A DNA stretch of 64,000 bases, taken from Levilactobacillus namurensis (GTDB lineage Bacteria; Bacillota; Bacilli; Lactobacillales; Lactobacillaceae). Below are positions 36,676-45,550 of the stretch, one piece after another. A program made the translations under genes and the position numbers. Each line of letters opens with the position of its first letter. Position 1 is the stretch's first letter. Location: assembly GCF_032197885.1 (NCBI RefSeq), contig NZ_CP134159.1:2046001-2110000 (forward strand), given 5' to 3'. Below the pieces are notes generated by a model. It saw only the letters and a list, made by a program, of their open reading frames with translations. It had not been told where the DNA came from and made no database searches.

Positions 36676-38821
36676 GATGCCGCCTCCTCTTATGACTATG
36701 ACTGGTCGACTTAGCCGTCTTAGGGCGTCGGTGCAAGCGACCATGCTTCCCCAACAATAGAATCAGCGTCACGGTGATCAAGACCACCATGGCTAACGCG
36801 ATGCCCAGATAAAGCAACAGCTGGGAATGCCGGCTCAGGACCGCCCGGGTGTTCAGCTGCCGGTCGATCAACTTGTTCTTCTTGAAGCGGTACCCAAAGT
36901 GGTTGTTGTCCGGGTCGACCACGATGGCGTCCCCGGAATACTGCGCGATGTTGCGTTGATAGTTGATCTGCGTGGAGGCCAAGTAGGTCGCTTCCGCGCT
37001 GGCTCCCGTGACCACCAACAAGCCTTTCTTGGCATTGTACGGCGACCGCAATAGTTGGGCCGTCCCAATCTGTTGCCCGTATAACCGTTCGATGCTGAGC
37101 TTTTCGTTCGAAAGTAACCCGGTGCGCGCCTGGTTGTACTGGAAATATAAGTGGGAATTCAGCCGGTTGACCAGCGGATTCTGCTTAGCCGACCCAAACG
37201 CAATCACGTTAGCGTGCTTCAAGACGTCGGCGCTGGGCTGATGGTCGTAGAGCCGAATCCGCCCCTGATTACTCTGGGCATAATTGCCAATCAGGTTGAA
37301 GATGTTGGTCAACGTCGCGTAATCAGTGGTGGTCATGGTCTTCGGCCGTACCACTACCAGATTATCGTACGTTGAATTCTTTAAGAATAAGTTCGGATAG
37401 TTACTAAACAAAAGGTCGTTGCCGGGAGCCGACTTGATGGCCGCCACCGAGTCGGATTCAATGCTGGCCCACGGCGTCTCCTGATTCGTGCTATTCGCCG
37501 GTTGTTGGACGGGAAGGTCTAACGCCACCCGGACCGTGAAGCTATGTCCCAACGCCATCCCCTTAGGCAGGGTGACCGTAAAGGTATCATTGTCCGCTCG
37601 ACGCGCCGTGAGATGGCGACTCCCGACGGCGGTATCGTTGACGTAGACCGTGGCCAACGCACTCTTAAAGTCCAGGTTCTTCGCATACCGCAGGTGCAGC
37701 GTAATCTGGGAACCGTCAGCGTTGTTCCGGTCGACCGGGAGACTGACAAAGTAACTGCGTTCCTGATGACCGCTCCCCACCAGTTTATCCGTAGTATCGG
37801 TCAACTGGTAACGGCCCTGGTAATGAAGCGCTGACGTAAAAGTCTGCGTCTGGTCGGTCACGGCTTCACTAGCCGTCTGGGTCTCCTGCATCAATTCTTG
37901 GTTGGCGACGAACTTCGCCGTCTTGGTCAACAAGCGATCCGTCAAGGCCGTGACAATCAGGTAATACCGCCCCTGACTGTGAATAAAGCGAATCTGGCCT
38001 TGATTTTGGAGATCCTGTCGCTTGATCAACCGTTGGAACCGCTGGGGAAGGTGCTGGTAGCGCCCCACCACGACCTGGTAATCCGCCGCATTGACGGTCT
38101 TATCCGCTAGCGTGGTCACGGGAATCTGCTGGTTCTCCGTGGTGATCACCCGCGACTCCCCGGTCAAGACCACCATGCTGGCGGCCAATTCCGCATTGGT
38201 CGCTTGCGCCGGTGTCCGAATCACCGAATTGCGGTTCGCAATCGTGTCTGGCCCCGAGAAGTGGTCGTAAAACGACTTGATGGCCTTAGTCGGCGGCATC
38301 AACTGGTACTGAAAGTTCACGCTGGAATGACTGTCGACCGTTAACCAATTCGCCGGCGTCTGGCCCAAACGATAGTCCCGTTTGCCCGCCGTGTTTAAGA
38401 TCTGGCCACTGATTCTAAGGTTGTTTTGTCCCTGAATCAACCGCAGCGGAATCTTGATGGACTTGGTCTGCAAGCCCGTCTGCCGCTTGGGCCGAAACGA
38501 GGCAAACTTCACGTCGTTCACGGACACTGTGATGTCGGACAATTGGCGGTCACTGAGCTGTGAAATCTGGAAGTTCAGGTTCAACGTGACCTGCTTCACC
38601 CGCCAGTAATCCATCTTGATGAAGTAGGTGTTCATGGCCACCGACTGTCCCGACAGACTGGTGGTCGTGTTCTGGAACGGTTGCGTGTAGGTCTTGAGCT
38701 TGGCCGCTTGGGCCGGCTGACTGACCAGCAGACCTAAACAGACCACCATGGCGACTAACAGCCACCTACTGATACCGCTTTGTTTTATACCATTTCGCTT
38801 GCTGATGAAAGACTTGTTCAC
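36665..38821 (-). CDS. BcsB-like polysaccharide synthase accessory protein
   Basis: 718 residues if translation starts at GTG 38821; an ATG at 38842 with no ribosome binding site would add seven. Either start overlaps the glycosyltransferase gene. A signal segment (RWLLVAMVVCLGLLVSQPAQA) leads to a long extracytoplasmic part with the BcsB-like repeat of beta-sandwich and flavodoxin-like domains, and a C-terminal membrane helix (LLLYLGIALAMVVLITVTLI) before a basic tail. BcsB anchors beside the BcsA synthase and guides the growing glycan. Its position next to a processive GT2 supports that role. The polymer is unknown. Confidence 0.82.
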   Translation of the reverse strand: MNKSFISKRNGIKQSGISRWLLVAMVVCLGLLVSQPAQAAKLKTYTQPFQNTTTSLSGQSVAMNTYFIKMDYWRVKQVTLNLNFQISQLSDRQLSDITVSVNDVKFASFRPKRQTGLQTKSIKIPLRLIQGQNNLRISGQILNTAGKRDYRLGQTPANWLTVDSHSSVNFQYQLMPPTKAIKSFYDHFSGPDTIANRNSVIRTPAQATNAELAASMVVLTGESRVITTENQQIPVTTLADKTVNAADYQVVVGRYQHLPQRFQRLIKRQDLQNQGQIRFIHSQGRYYLIVTALTDRLLTKTAKFVANQELMQETQTASEAVTDQTQTFTSALHYQGRYQLTDTTDKLVGSGHQERSYFVSLPVDRNNADGSQITLHLRYAKNLDFKSALATVYVNDTAVGSRHLTARRADNDTFTVTLPKGMALGHSFTVRVALDLPVQQPANSTNQETPWASIESDSVAAIKSAPGNDLLFSNYPNLFLKNSTYDNLVVVRPKTMTTTDYATLTNIFNLIGNYAQSNQGRIRLYDHQPSADVLKHANVIAFGSAKQNPLVNRLNSHLYFQYNQARTGLLSNEKLSIERLYGQQIGTAQLLRSPYNAKKGLLVVTGASAEATYLASTQINYQRNIAQYSGDAIVVDPDNNHFGYRFKKNKLIDRQLNTRAVLSRHSQLLLYLGIALAMVVLITVTLILLLGKHGRLHRRPKTAKSTSHSHKRRRHHGN

Positions 38822-40019
38822 GAATATACCCCACCATTCCATAGGCGGCTACAGCCAACCACATCTGGCTGTAAACCACGTACATAAAGATAATGATCAA
38901 CAGATTGCTCAGCGTCATTTCCCCCTTCTCCGTGGTGATGGTCACGAACGTACTAATCACGAACAGGACCACGGCGAAGGCCCACAAAGCATTATTGAAG
39001 CCCTGCAGGCTCGAATGGGCAATGTCGGCGACGGACAAGACAAAGACCGTATCCGACAAGATCAACGACGTCATTAAAAGAAAGTAAATCGACAAGAAAT
39101 ACAAGAGGTCGAAGCGAATTGCCCGGCCGCTCTTGGTGAACACCAGGTGCAGATTCTTCAAGATCACGTAGATGTTACCTTTGACCCAACGTGTCCGTTG
39201 ATGGAACCACACGTCCAGCGTCTGGGGTTCCCGCTCCCAGGTCACCGCGGCCGGTTGAAAGTAGATGCGGTACCCGGCCCGGTAGACCCGAAAGCTAACC
39301 TCGGTATCCTCCGCTAAGGCCTTAGTGTCCCAACCGCCGATCCGCTCGAGCAGGTCCCGTCGAATCACGTAGTTGGTCCCCGGAATCGTACAGAGCTTGA
39401 AGAGCCGTAACCGTCCGGCTTGGGCCATCCACTGAAAGGACAGGGTCTCGACGTTAATGAACCGGGTCAGCAAGGTCGCGTTCTTATTCCGCGTCCGGAA
39501 CTTCCCAATCACGGCGCCGTATTCGGGGTGACTCATCAGCTCGGCGACCAAGCGCCGCAGGGCCGGCCGCTCCGGGGTGTTATCGGCATCGTAGATGGAA
39601 ATGACGCTCCCCTTGGCCTGTTTTAGTCCAATATTTAAGGCGTTCGATTTGCCCTTCCCCCCGTTGGTCTTATCCGTATTGATCACGGATAAGTTACGCT
39701 CCGGGTAACTGGCCTGGATGTTCGCCAGCAACTGGGCCGAGTTGTCACTCGAATTATCGTTGATCACGATAATCTCGTAGCGGTCGTGCGGGTAGTCGAA
39801 GTTCAAGAGCGACAGGACCGTGCGCACGATGACCACGCCTTCGTTATGGGCAGGTACCATGACGCTGACGAACGGCGCCTGGTCTGGTAGGGCCGGTAAC
39901 GGCGTCCGTACATCCTTAAGGTACTGGGTGTACCCCGCCACCGTCAAGATCAGGTTAACGGCCATGATTCCCCAAATTACTAGAATGGAAATAAATACAA
40001 ACACATCAAGAACACTCAT
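38766..40019 (-). CDS. Processive family 2 glycosyltransferase (BcsA/PgaC-like synthase)
   Basis: 417 residues. One N-terminal helix (5-28), a GT-A domain, then about four C-terminal helices. Catalytic motifs are complete: Asp88 in VINDNSSD, DAD at 144-146, EDTE at 237-240 and QRTRW at 274-278, the pattern of processive beta-glycan synthases. No PilZ domain follows, so c-di-GMP control would have to come from another subunit, such as the GGDEF-like protein in the same operon. The sugar (glucose, GlcNAc or other) cannot be read from the sequence. Confidence 0.9.
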   Translation of the reverse strand: MSVLDVFVFISILVIWGIMAVNLILTVAGYTQYLKDVRTPLPALPDQAPFVSVMVPAHNEGVVIVRTVLSLLNFDYPHDRYEIIVINDNSSDNSAQLLANIQASYPERNLSVINTDKTNGGKGKSNALNIGLKQAKGSVISIYDADNTPERPALRRLVAELMSHPEYGAVIGKFRTRNKNATLLTRFINVETLSFQWMAQAGRLRLFKLCTIPGTNYVIRRDLLERIGGWDTKALAEDTEVSFRVYRAGYRIYFQPAAVTWEREPQTLDVWFHQRTRWVKGNIYVILKNLHLVFTKSGRAIRFDLLYFLSIYFLLMTSLILSDTVFVLSVADIAHSSLQGFNNALWAFAVVLFVISTFVTITTEKGEMTLSNLLIIIFMYVVYSQMWLAVAAYGMVGYIREQVFHQQAKWYKTKRYQ

Positions 40020-40023
40020 GCCA

Positions 40024-41598
40024 TCACCTCTTTGAACGGTTGAAAAACATCCGCCGGTAGATTCGCCGGCCGACTACGATAAAGCCCACCAAGACCACCG
40101 TCACCAGAATGAAGAAGATCCACAAGATCCATCCCTGGACCCGAAAATAGCCCTTGAGGGTCACGTGGTTCTTCCGTTGTGGGTTGAACTGCGGCAAGGC
40201 CACACTTGACGCGTTGATGGCAATCTGCCGGCCATTCAAGAAGTACGCCCCGTGGTCGTACTTGAACGTGGCCGAGGCGCTATCTAATCGCGTGGTCAAC
40301 TGCTGGGACGGGTCGTACCAATCAATAGTCTGCGCCGTGACCTGCCGGACCGTGGCCGTTAACTCCTTCGCCGAATCGACCATGGGAACCGTCAGCGCGG
40401 TCGGTACGGACCAGCGCAATTGCGCCGATTGCTGGACCGTCTGAAAGCTGCGTAACGAGACACCGTACCAGGTCTGCGGATACTGATTTCCCAGGTTATC
40501 CTGTTGAGCAAACGTGGTAGTCGCCGGATTGGGCAACAGCACCACCAGTGACGCCCGCTGCAACCCGTACCGCCGAAAGAGCTTATCCTGGTTCCAGTAG
40601 GCCGGCGCACTGACCCCGACCGGCAAGACCTGGCGTTGCCCTAACTGGTTCAACTGGCCCACCAGTTGCTGCTCTAAGATCTGGCCGCTTTTCCGGTCGG
40701 CCGCCCCCACTACGGGCGCCTGTAAGAGGATCACCCCGTTCTCCGTCTCCAACTCCCGCAAGACCGCCGCAAAGCGCTTGAAGGCGTGATATGACGTGTT
40801 CTCAGCGACCGACGTGGTGCTGACGGCAAACGGAATCCCCGCCTTAGCCAAGCGGCGCCCCAGTTGCTGTAACAAGTGGAGATTGGTATACGGTGTCACG
40901 TGGGTGATGGTCAGCAGCGGACGGTAAGTCCGGGTCTGACCAAATAACGCTGCGATGGTTCGACTGGCCACCGTCAAGGAGAACCCGTTGGGCATCAAGT
41001 AAGGCAGGTACCCGCTGCGTCCCCGCACGACGCCATAAGCGTGGTCGGGTAAGCTGGTGGCTTGGGTCGCCAAGGTGCCAAAGGTCTGCGTCCCGTGCGG
41101 CAAACTGGTCAACAGGGTCAGGTCCGTGCTGAACGGCAGGAGTTGCCAATTCTGCCGGTCGCGCAAGACAAATTGCTGGTGGTACAGCGTCTCCCGCCGT
41201 GCTCCGAACTGGCGCGCCTCTTGGGCGTCCAACCCGGAACCGATATGGAGCTGACGTCCCGTGAACTGACGCCGATCCCGCAGGAAAGCGGCGTTGGTTA
41301 ACCGTCCCTGGGGCCAATTATTCAGGGTCACCACCCCCTGATAGGCTTTGTCCGTGAGTTGCCCCGCTTGGTAGTCACTCAACCGCTCTGTCTGGGTAGG
41401 AAGGTTCAAGCTGGCCAGAATCCGCTGGACCGCCGCCAACTTCTGCTGCCCGTTAACCGTCGGGTTGATTGCGTCATAGACAATCAACACCCGACGCGAA
41501 GCCGTAGCATGCGTGGTAGTGGTTGGAAAGGCCAATCCCCCGGCGAGGCCCAAGCAGAGACCTAAGGCCACAAGCCAAAGTTTCAGTTGTCTTCTCAA
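40024..41598 (-). CDS. DUF2334-like exported protein, probably catalytically degenerate deacetylase fold
   Basis: 524 residues from a TTG (GGAGG seven bases before; TTGA overlap with the previous gene). A signal peptide (LWLVALGLCLGLAGGLAF) is followed by an extracytoplasmic domain and one C-terminal membrane helix (about 492-514) with a basic tail. The central part (about 225-400) looks like DUF2334, a polysaccharide-deacetylase relative. The usual metal-binding Asp and His positions appear replaced: LLTITHVTPYTNL where an aspartate pair is expected, and ENGVILLQAPVVG where a His motif is expected. A structural or binding role in glycan export is likely. Family call is moderate. Confidence 0.65.
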   Translation of the reverse strand: MRRQLKLWLVALGLCLGLAGGLAFPTTTTHATASRRVLIVYDAINPTVNGQQKLAAVQRILASLNLPTQTERLSDYQAGQLTDKAYQGVVTLNNWPQGRLTNAAFLRDRRQFTGRQLHIGSGLDAQEARQFGARRETLYHQQFVLRDRQNWQLLPFSTDLTLLTSLPHGTQTFGTLATQATSLPDHAYGVVRGRSGYLPYLMPNGFSLTVASRTIAALFGQTRTYRPLLTITHVTPYTNLHLLQQLGRRLAKAGIPFAVSTTSVAENTSYHAFKRFAAVLRELETENGVILLQAPVVGAADRKSGQILEQQLVGQLNQLGQRQVLPVGVSAPAYWNQDKLFRRYGLQRASLVVLLPNPATTTFAQQDNLGNQYPQTWYGVSLRSFQTVQQSAQLRWSVPTALTVPMVDSAKELTATVRQVTAQTIDWYDPSQQLTTRLDSASATFKYDHGAYFLNGRQIAINASSVALPQFNPQRKNHVTLKGYFRVQGWILWIFFILVTVVLVGFIVVGRRIYRRMFFNRSKR

Positions 41599-43091
41599 TC
41601 GGCGGCCTCCTCTCCGGGCTTAGGGGTGTGCCAGAGCCGGTGGTTCAATAGGTCCGCCACGAAGAGTAAGAGAATCAGGTCTAGGCTGACCGGAACCATG
41701 AACAGGTGCTTGGCTAAGTCGGCATCCCCATCCCCAATAATCGAAATAATCGGGACAAAGATAAAAATCGTCAATAGGCCCAAGACCAGGAAGAACCGTA
41801 GGACCCCCGCTGGTCGCCGGCGTTGCCAATCGTTGTACGCCCCGACGGCAAAAACGATGGCCAACGCGACGGCTAATAGCAGGTCAAACGCAAACTTTCG
41901 GGGAAAGAACGCACCGGCGGCCGAACTAAAGGCCGTAAAGTAAGTGACCTGTTCCCCCGCAGCGTGCCCGGTACCCTGCTGGTAGTCCCCGACCGCCTTG
42001 ACCTGGGTGATCATCATGTCCCCCGCAGCCACGTCCAGTAAAGTTCGGAACTGCTTAGGGTGTTGGGCGTAATAGCGAATGATCCAGCCGAACCCCGTCT
42101 TCTGATTCAGGTGACGGTGCACGTAGTCCGAGCTGGGACTAATCGCCGCAAACGTCTTGGGATAGTAGTCCTGATTACGCATCAGCGCAAACTGCTGACT
42201 GACTCCCTGCTTTTTCAACTTTTTGCTGGGGTCACCGCCGTGCAGGAGCACCCCGTGGGTCACGGCCTGGTACTGGTTGATATCGTTGAACTGCTTGGTG
42301 ATCAAGGTGTAGGTCAGGACCCCCGTTACCAGGATGCCCGCGATTCCGGCCACAATCCAGAGTCGCTCGCCCCGGTGCCGGCAGATCATGAACAGGCCCA
42401 GGCTCGCCACCGCGTAGCTCAACGCTAGCGGTGCGTTTTGTTGCTTATTCGCAATCAATAGCATCACACTCACGAAGTACACCGCCGTCAACAGGTGCGG
42501 ATGATAAGTCGGACGACGGGCCAACAGCATGATGGCGCCAAAGGCATACAGGGCTAAGACCAGCATCCCCGGTTCCGCGAAAAACGAATTGAAGTAAAGC
42601 GTAAACGACGAGTCGGCGAAGATCAACACCACCAGTGCCGCAATCAGATAGCTCCGAATCCGTCGAAAGGGATAGGTCAACGCCTGCGTGACTAAGTAGA
42701 TGGCCCCCAGGTAAGGGATGTAATAGATTAGGCCTAAGAAGCGCAGGTCAAATACGGTGGAACTATAGACCAGCTTGTTCAGCCACACGGCCGCCTGCAC
42801 AAACAGGGGCTGCGACGAAAAGATGGCCGCGTTGGTCTCATTGAAGTACTTCATGATTCCCAGTTGCGGGTTGATGTACCCCAGCATGTGGTACCCCTTC
42901 AGCTTATAGAGGCCGTTTACGAAGATGGCCCGGTAGAAGTCCCCGTTGTCGGCTAGACCGTGAAAGGGCGGCACGAACAGCAGCCACCCCGCGATCAATC
43001 CCGCACACACAGTGGCTAGTAGGGCTGGCGAGACCCAGCGCGTGCTGCCACGCCAGACGCTTCGACTGATTGCTTGGATGCGCTGCAGCAT
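41595..43091 (-). CDS. Polytopic membrane protein of the polysaccharide cluster
   Basis: 498 residues with about ten to twelve hydrophobic helices. A large first outer loop contains FHGLADNGDFYRAIFVNGLY, whose acidic-aromatic pattern resembles GT-C/PMT-type glycosyltransferases, but I do not see a decisive catalytic motif. The start has GGAGGGGAAC. It is the second gene after the GH8-like lipoprotein. It may transfer a lipid-linked sugar outside the membrane or act as a structural subunit. Listeria synthase-dependent polysaccharide operons also carry a large membrane protein of this sort. Confidence 0.6.
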   Translation of the reverse strand: MLQRIQAISRSVWRGSTRWVSPALLATVCAGLIAGWLLFVPPFHGLADNGDFYRAIFVNGLYKLKGYHMLGYINPQLGIMKYFNETNAAIFSSQPLFVQAAVWLNKLVYSSTVFDLRFLGLIYYIPYLGAIYLVTQALTYPFRRIRSYLIAALVVLIFADSSFTLYFNSFFAEPGMLVLALYAFGAIMLLARRPTYHPHLLTAVYFVSVMLLIANKQQNAPLALSYAVASLGLFMICRHRGERLWIVAGIAGILVTGVLTYTLITKQFNDINQYQAVTHGVLLHGGDPSKKLKKQGVSQQFALMRNQDYYPKTFAAISPSSDYVHRHLNQKTGFGWIIRYYAQHPKQFRTLLDVAAGDMMITQVKAVGDYQQGTGHAAGEQVTYFTAFSSAAGAFFPRKFAFDLLLAVALAIVFAVGAYNDWQRRRPAGVLRFFLVLGLLTIFIFVPIISIIGDGDADLAKHLFMVPVSLDLILLLFVADLLNHRLWHTPKPGEEAAD

Positions 43092-43125
43092 GCCGGTTCC
43101 CCTCCTTCCCGAGAATTTTTCAATC

Positions 43126-44166
43126 TTAATAATTAGCCGCTAAGATGGCCGTTAGGTTGTTAAATGAATAACTCTGCCGGGTCTGGGCGTCCCCCAGGGC
43201 TCCGGTCATGGTGCCTTGGGTAATCTGGTTGGCCCAGACCGCCCGCATCGCCCGGCGATAATTTGCCTGATCATGCTCCACCGCAAAGATCATGGCCGCC
43301 AACGCATAGTTCCCGGCAGATTGGCCCGTGTCACTGGCACTCCCCGCCGTGGTGTAGCCGTTATAGAGCTGATGGCGCTGGACTTGTTGGACTAACCAGC
43401 CCTTGCTGGCCGCGCGTAACTGTCCGATCTCCGCCAAGTGAAGTAGCGTCTCCAACGCTTCCGAGGTGTTCAGATTCTTGGTCGAATACGCCAGGGTGTG
43501 CCAGTTAAAGCTCGCCGCGTATAACGGGAACACGTCGCCCAGGTACCCGCCCTTGACCACCTTGAGCTGTTGCCGGTAGTGTTTGCGTCCCTTAGGACTG
43601 TTCTGCTGGTAATAGTGCAAGACCTTGAAGTCCGCGTACGCCAAACTGCTCGTGGTCGCCGCTTGCCGGTACCGCCGACTACCAGTCAGGGCATCGTAAG
43701 TGTTCAACGCCCGAATAATCCGCAGGTCGTCTAAGGTCGCGTTGACCGCAAAACGCTTATGGTTCCGGGGATCGTAGCGGTAGCTGAATTGACCGTGGTC
43801 GCCAAAGGTCTTGACCGTGGCTTGATAAAAGGTCCGGAAGCGCTTAAATTGTTTGGTTTGGGCTAAGTACAGTAACCACATCCCCGCCGATTCGCTTAAA
43901 AGTTCGTGGCCAGTAGCCTTCCCCGCTTGCCGGGTCGTCGTATCTGCGTAGTTGGTGTAGATTCCCTGGTCGGTCAGCATCTTCCGTTCTAAAAAGCTGA
44001 CCAGTGCTCGTTGATGGTGCTGGTCCGCGGTCGTGTGGTGCTTAGTCCGGGTGAGGAATAGTCGTGGCGACTGGTCCGGAGGCGTCATGGTCGCTGGTTG
44101 CGCCCCACAACTACTCAGACTCAGTAAACCAACTAGCATGACTATCAGTATCGTCCATCGCTTCAC
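43126..44166 (-). CDS. GH8-like glycoside hydrolase lipoprotein
   Basis: 346 residues from GTG 44166. The N-terminus is a lipoprotein signal with lipobox LLSLSSC, so the enzyme is tethered outside. The rest is an alpha-helical toroid of the family 8 hydrolase type (BcsZ-like); the segment ATGHELLSESAGMWLLYLA carries the expected catalytic glutamate, and FNWHTLAYSTKNLNTSEALE is another family-like region. Such hydrolases trim the polymer made by the neighbouring synthase. First gene of the operon, with a weak promoter upstream. Confidence 0.78.
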   Translation of the reverse strand: MKRWTILIVMLVGLLSLSSCGAQPATMTPPDQSPRLFLTRTKHHTTADQHHQRALVSFLERKMLTDQGIYTNYADTTTRQAGKATGHELLSESAGMWLLYLAQTKQFKRFRTFYQATVKTFGDHGQFSYRYDPRNHKRFAVNATLDDLRIIRALNTYDALTGSRRYRQAATTSSLAYADFKVLHYYQQNSPKGRKHYRQQLKVVKGGYLGDVFPLYAASFNWHTLAYSTKNLNTSEALETLLHLAEIGQLRAASKGWLVQQVQRHQLYNGYTTAGSASDTGQSAGNYALAAMIFAVEHDQANYRRAMRAVWANQITQGTMTGALGDAQTRQSYSFNNLTAILAANY

Positions 44167-44208
44167 GATTCGTCCCCCCTCACCTCATTTTTAGGTCCAA
44201 CTATGTTT

Positions 44209-44237
44209 ATAGTAGCATGGTCCATCTAAAAGTTAAA
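44209..44237 (-). promoter_or_regulatory. Possible promoter of the polysaccharide operon
   Basis: TTTAAC, a 17-base spacer and TACTAT on the minus strand, 43 bases before the GTG of the GH8 gene. Both hexamers are weak matches. Confidence 0.4.
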
Positions 44238-44275
44238 CGAGAACTTTACCGGACCAAGCACCCGATTAACCTCAC

Positions 44276-44311
44276 CAAAAAACCACGCTTCCGCGATTGC
44301 GGAAACGTGGT
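44276..44311 (-). terminator. Terminator after yaaL
   Basis: CCACG-TTCCGC pairs with GCGGAA-CGTGG (one bulge each side), followed by TTTTTTGG on the minus strand. It separates the dnaX-recR operon from the polysaccharide operon. Confidence 0.88.
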
Positions 44312-44322
44312 CTAATCACTCA

Positions 44323-44574
44323 TTAATCTTGATAAACGGTAGGGGCGATGTGCGTGCTGCGGACGTGTCGCCGCCGAGCTTCGCGGTACAAAAAGAGGTA
44401 CGTTTGTCGCGCTAAAGCCGTGTTCGCGGTCATCTCATTGTCCGCATCCGCAATGGCCTCTTGGGTCTGCTTGGCGTGGTCCCAGCGCCCCTTAGCAGCG
44501 TCGATGGTGTCCAACAGCTGATTATCATAGAACGTCTTCAATTCTGCAACGTGCCGTTTCTTTCGTCCAAACAT
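44323..44574 (-). CDS. yaaL: DUF2508 (YaaL-family) protein
   Basis: 83 residues, highly charged and helical, starting MFGRKKRHVAELKTFYDN. The pattern and the position right after recR match the YaaL/DUF2508 family of unknown function. ARQTYLFLYREARRRH near the C-terminus is the conserved part. It is 12 bases after recR with AAGGAGG. In related genomes tmk follows; here an 8 kb insertion intervenes. Confidence 0.85.
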   Translation of the reverse strand: MFGRKKRHVAELKTFYDNQLLDTIDAAKGRWDHAKQTQEAIADADNEMTANTALARQTYLFLYREARRRHVRSTHIAPTVYQD

Positions 44575-44586
44575 AACGCACCCTCC

Positions 44587-45186
44587 TTACATCTCCGTCC
44601 GGCCTTCAACGGCCTTAAACAGAGTCATTTCGTCAGCATACTCGATATCACTGCCCACGGAAAGTCCGTGCGCCAACCGGGTCACCTTAATGCCCGCTGG
44701 CTTGATCAGCCGCGACAGATACATGGCCGTGGCTTCCCCTTCCGGTGTGGCGTTCGTGGCGATAATGACTTCCTTGATGGCTGGATTCTGCTGGAGCCGA
44801 CTGATCAGACTACTGATGTTTAAGTCGTCCGGCCCCTTCCCCTCGATGGGGGACATGACCCCGTGCAAGACGTGGTACAGGCCATGGTATTCTTTCATCC
44901 GCTCCATCACCATGATATCTTTGGCTTGTTCAACCACCAAGACGTGCGACTGATCCCGCGTCTTATCCGCGCAGATGCTGCAAGGGTCACTCTCCGTGAT
45001 GTTGCCACAGATGGAGCAGAAGTGCAGGTCACGCTTAGCGGAGACCAAGGCCTTCGAGAAGGCCGCCACATCGTCTTTATCCATATCAATGGTGAAGAAT
45101 GCCAGCCGCGTCGCCGATTTCTGGCCAATCCCCGGCAACTTCATGTAACTATCGATCAATTGTGCGATGGGTTCTGGATATTGCAT
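44587..45186 (-). CDS. recR: Recombination mediator RecR
   Basis: 199 residues. Helix-hairpin-helix near residues 10-30 ([15 protein letters not shown]), a four-cysteine zinc finger ([16 protein letters not shown]), and a Toprim domain ([15 protein letters not shown]). RecR works with RecO and RecF to load RecA at gaps. It lies between ebfC and yaaL in the standard operon. Confidence 0.97.
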   Translation of the reverse strand: MQYPEPIAQLIDSYMKLPGIGQKSATRLAFFTIDMDKDDVAAFSKALVSAKRDLHFCSICGNITESDPCSICADKTRDQSHVLVVEQAKDIMVMERMKEYHGLYHVLHGVMSPIEGKGPDDLNISSLISRLQQNPAIKEVIIATNATPEGEATAMYLSRLIKPAGIKVTRLAHGLSVGSDIEYADEMTLFKAVEGRTEM

Positions 45187-45210
45187 GGTGCCATCCTTTC
45201 CAATCCGGCA

Positions 45211-45528
45211 TTACAAGCCAGGAATGTTCATCCCCTGCGTGTACTTGCCTAAACTCTTCTTAGTGGTCTCGTCAACTTCAGCCAAAGCGGCATTAACGGC
45301 GGCCAGGACCAAGTCAGCCAACATATCCGGATCGTCTGGATCGATGGCTTCGGGCTTAATCGTCAGGTCCGTCATCTTCCGGTCCCCAGTAAAGGTGGCT
45401 TTAACCAAGTCATCTGGTGAGGCTCCCGTAAACGTTTGGGCGTTCAAGGCAGCTTGGTCCGCCTCCATCTTCTTTTGCATTTGCCGCATCTGCTTCATCA
45501 TGTTTCCCATATTTCCCATTCCACGCAT
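45211..45528 (-). CDS. ebfC: YbaB/EbfC-family nucleoid-associated protein
   Basis: 105 residues. The family core [15 protein letters not shown] and the middle segment [19 protein letters not shown] are plain. The protein forms tweezer-like dimers that bind DNA. It sits between dnaX and recR, as almost everywhere in Firmicutes. The start has AAAGGATG. Confidence 0.95.
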   Translation of the reverse strand: MRGMGNMGNMMKQMRQMQKKMEADQAALNAQTFTGASPDDLVKATFTGDRKMTDLTIKPEAIDPDDPDMLADLVLAAVNAALAEVDETTKKSLGKYTQGMNIPGL

Positions 45529-45550
45529 TGTTGATCATCCTTTCAAATTT

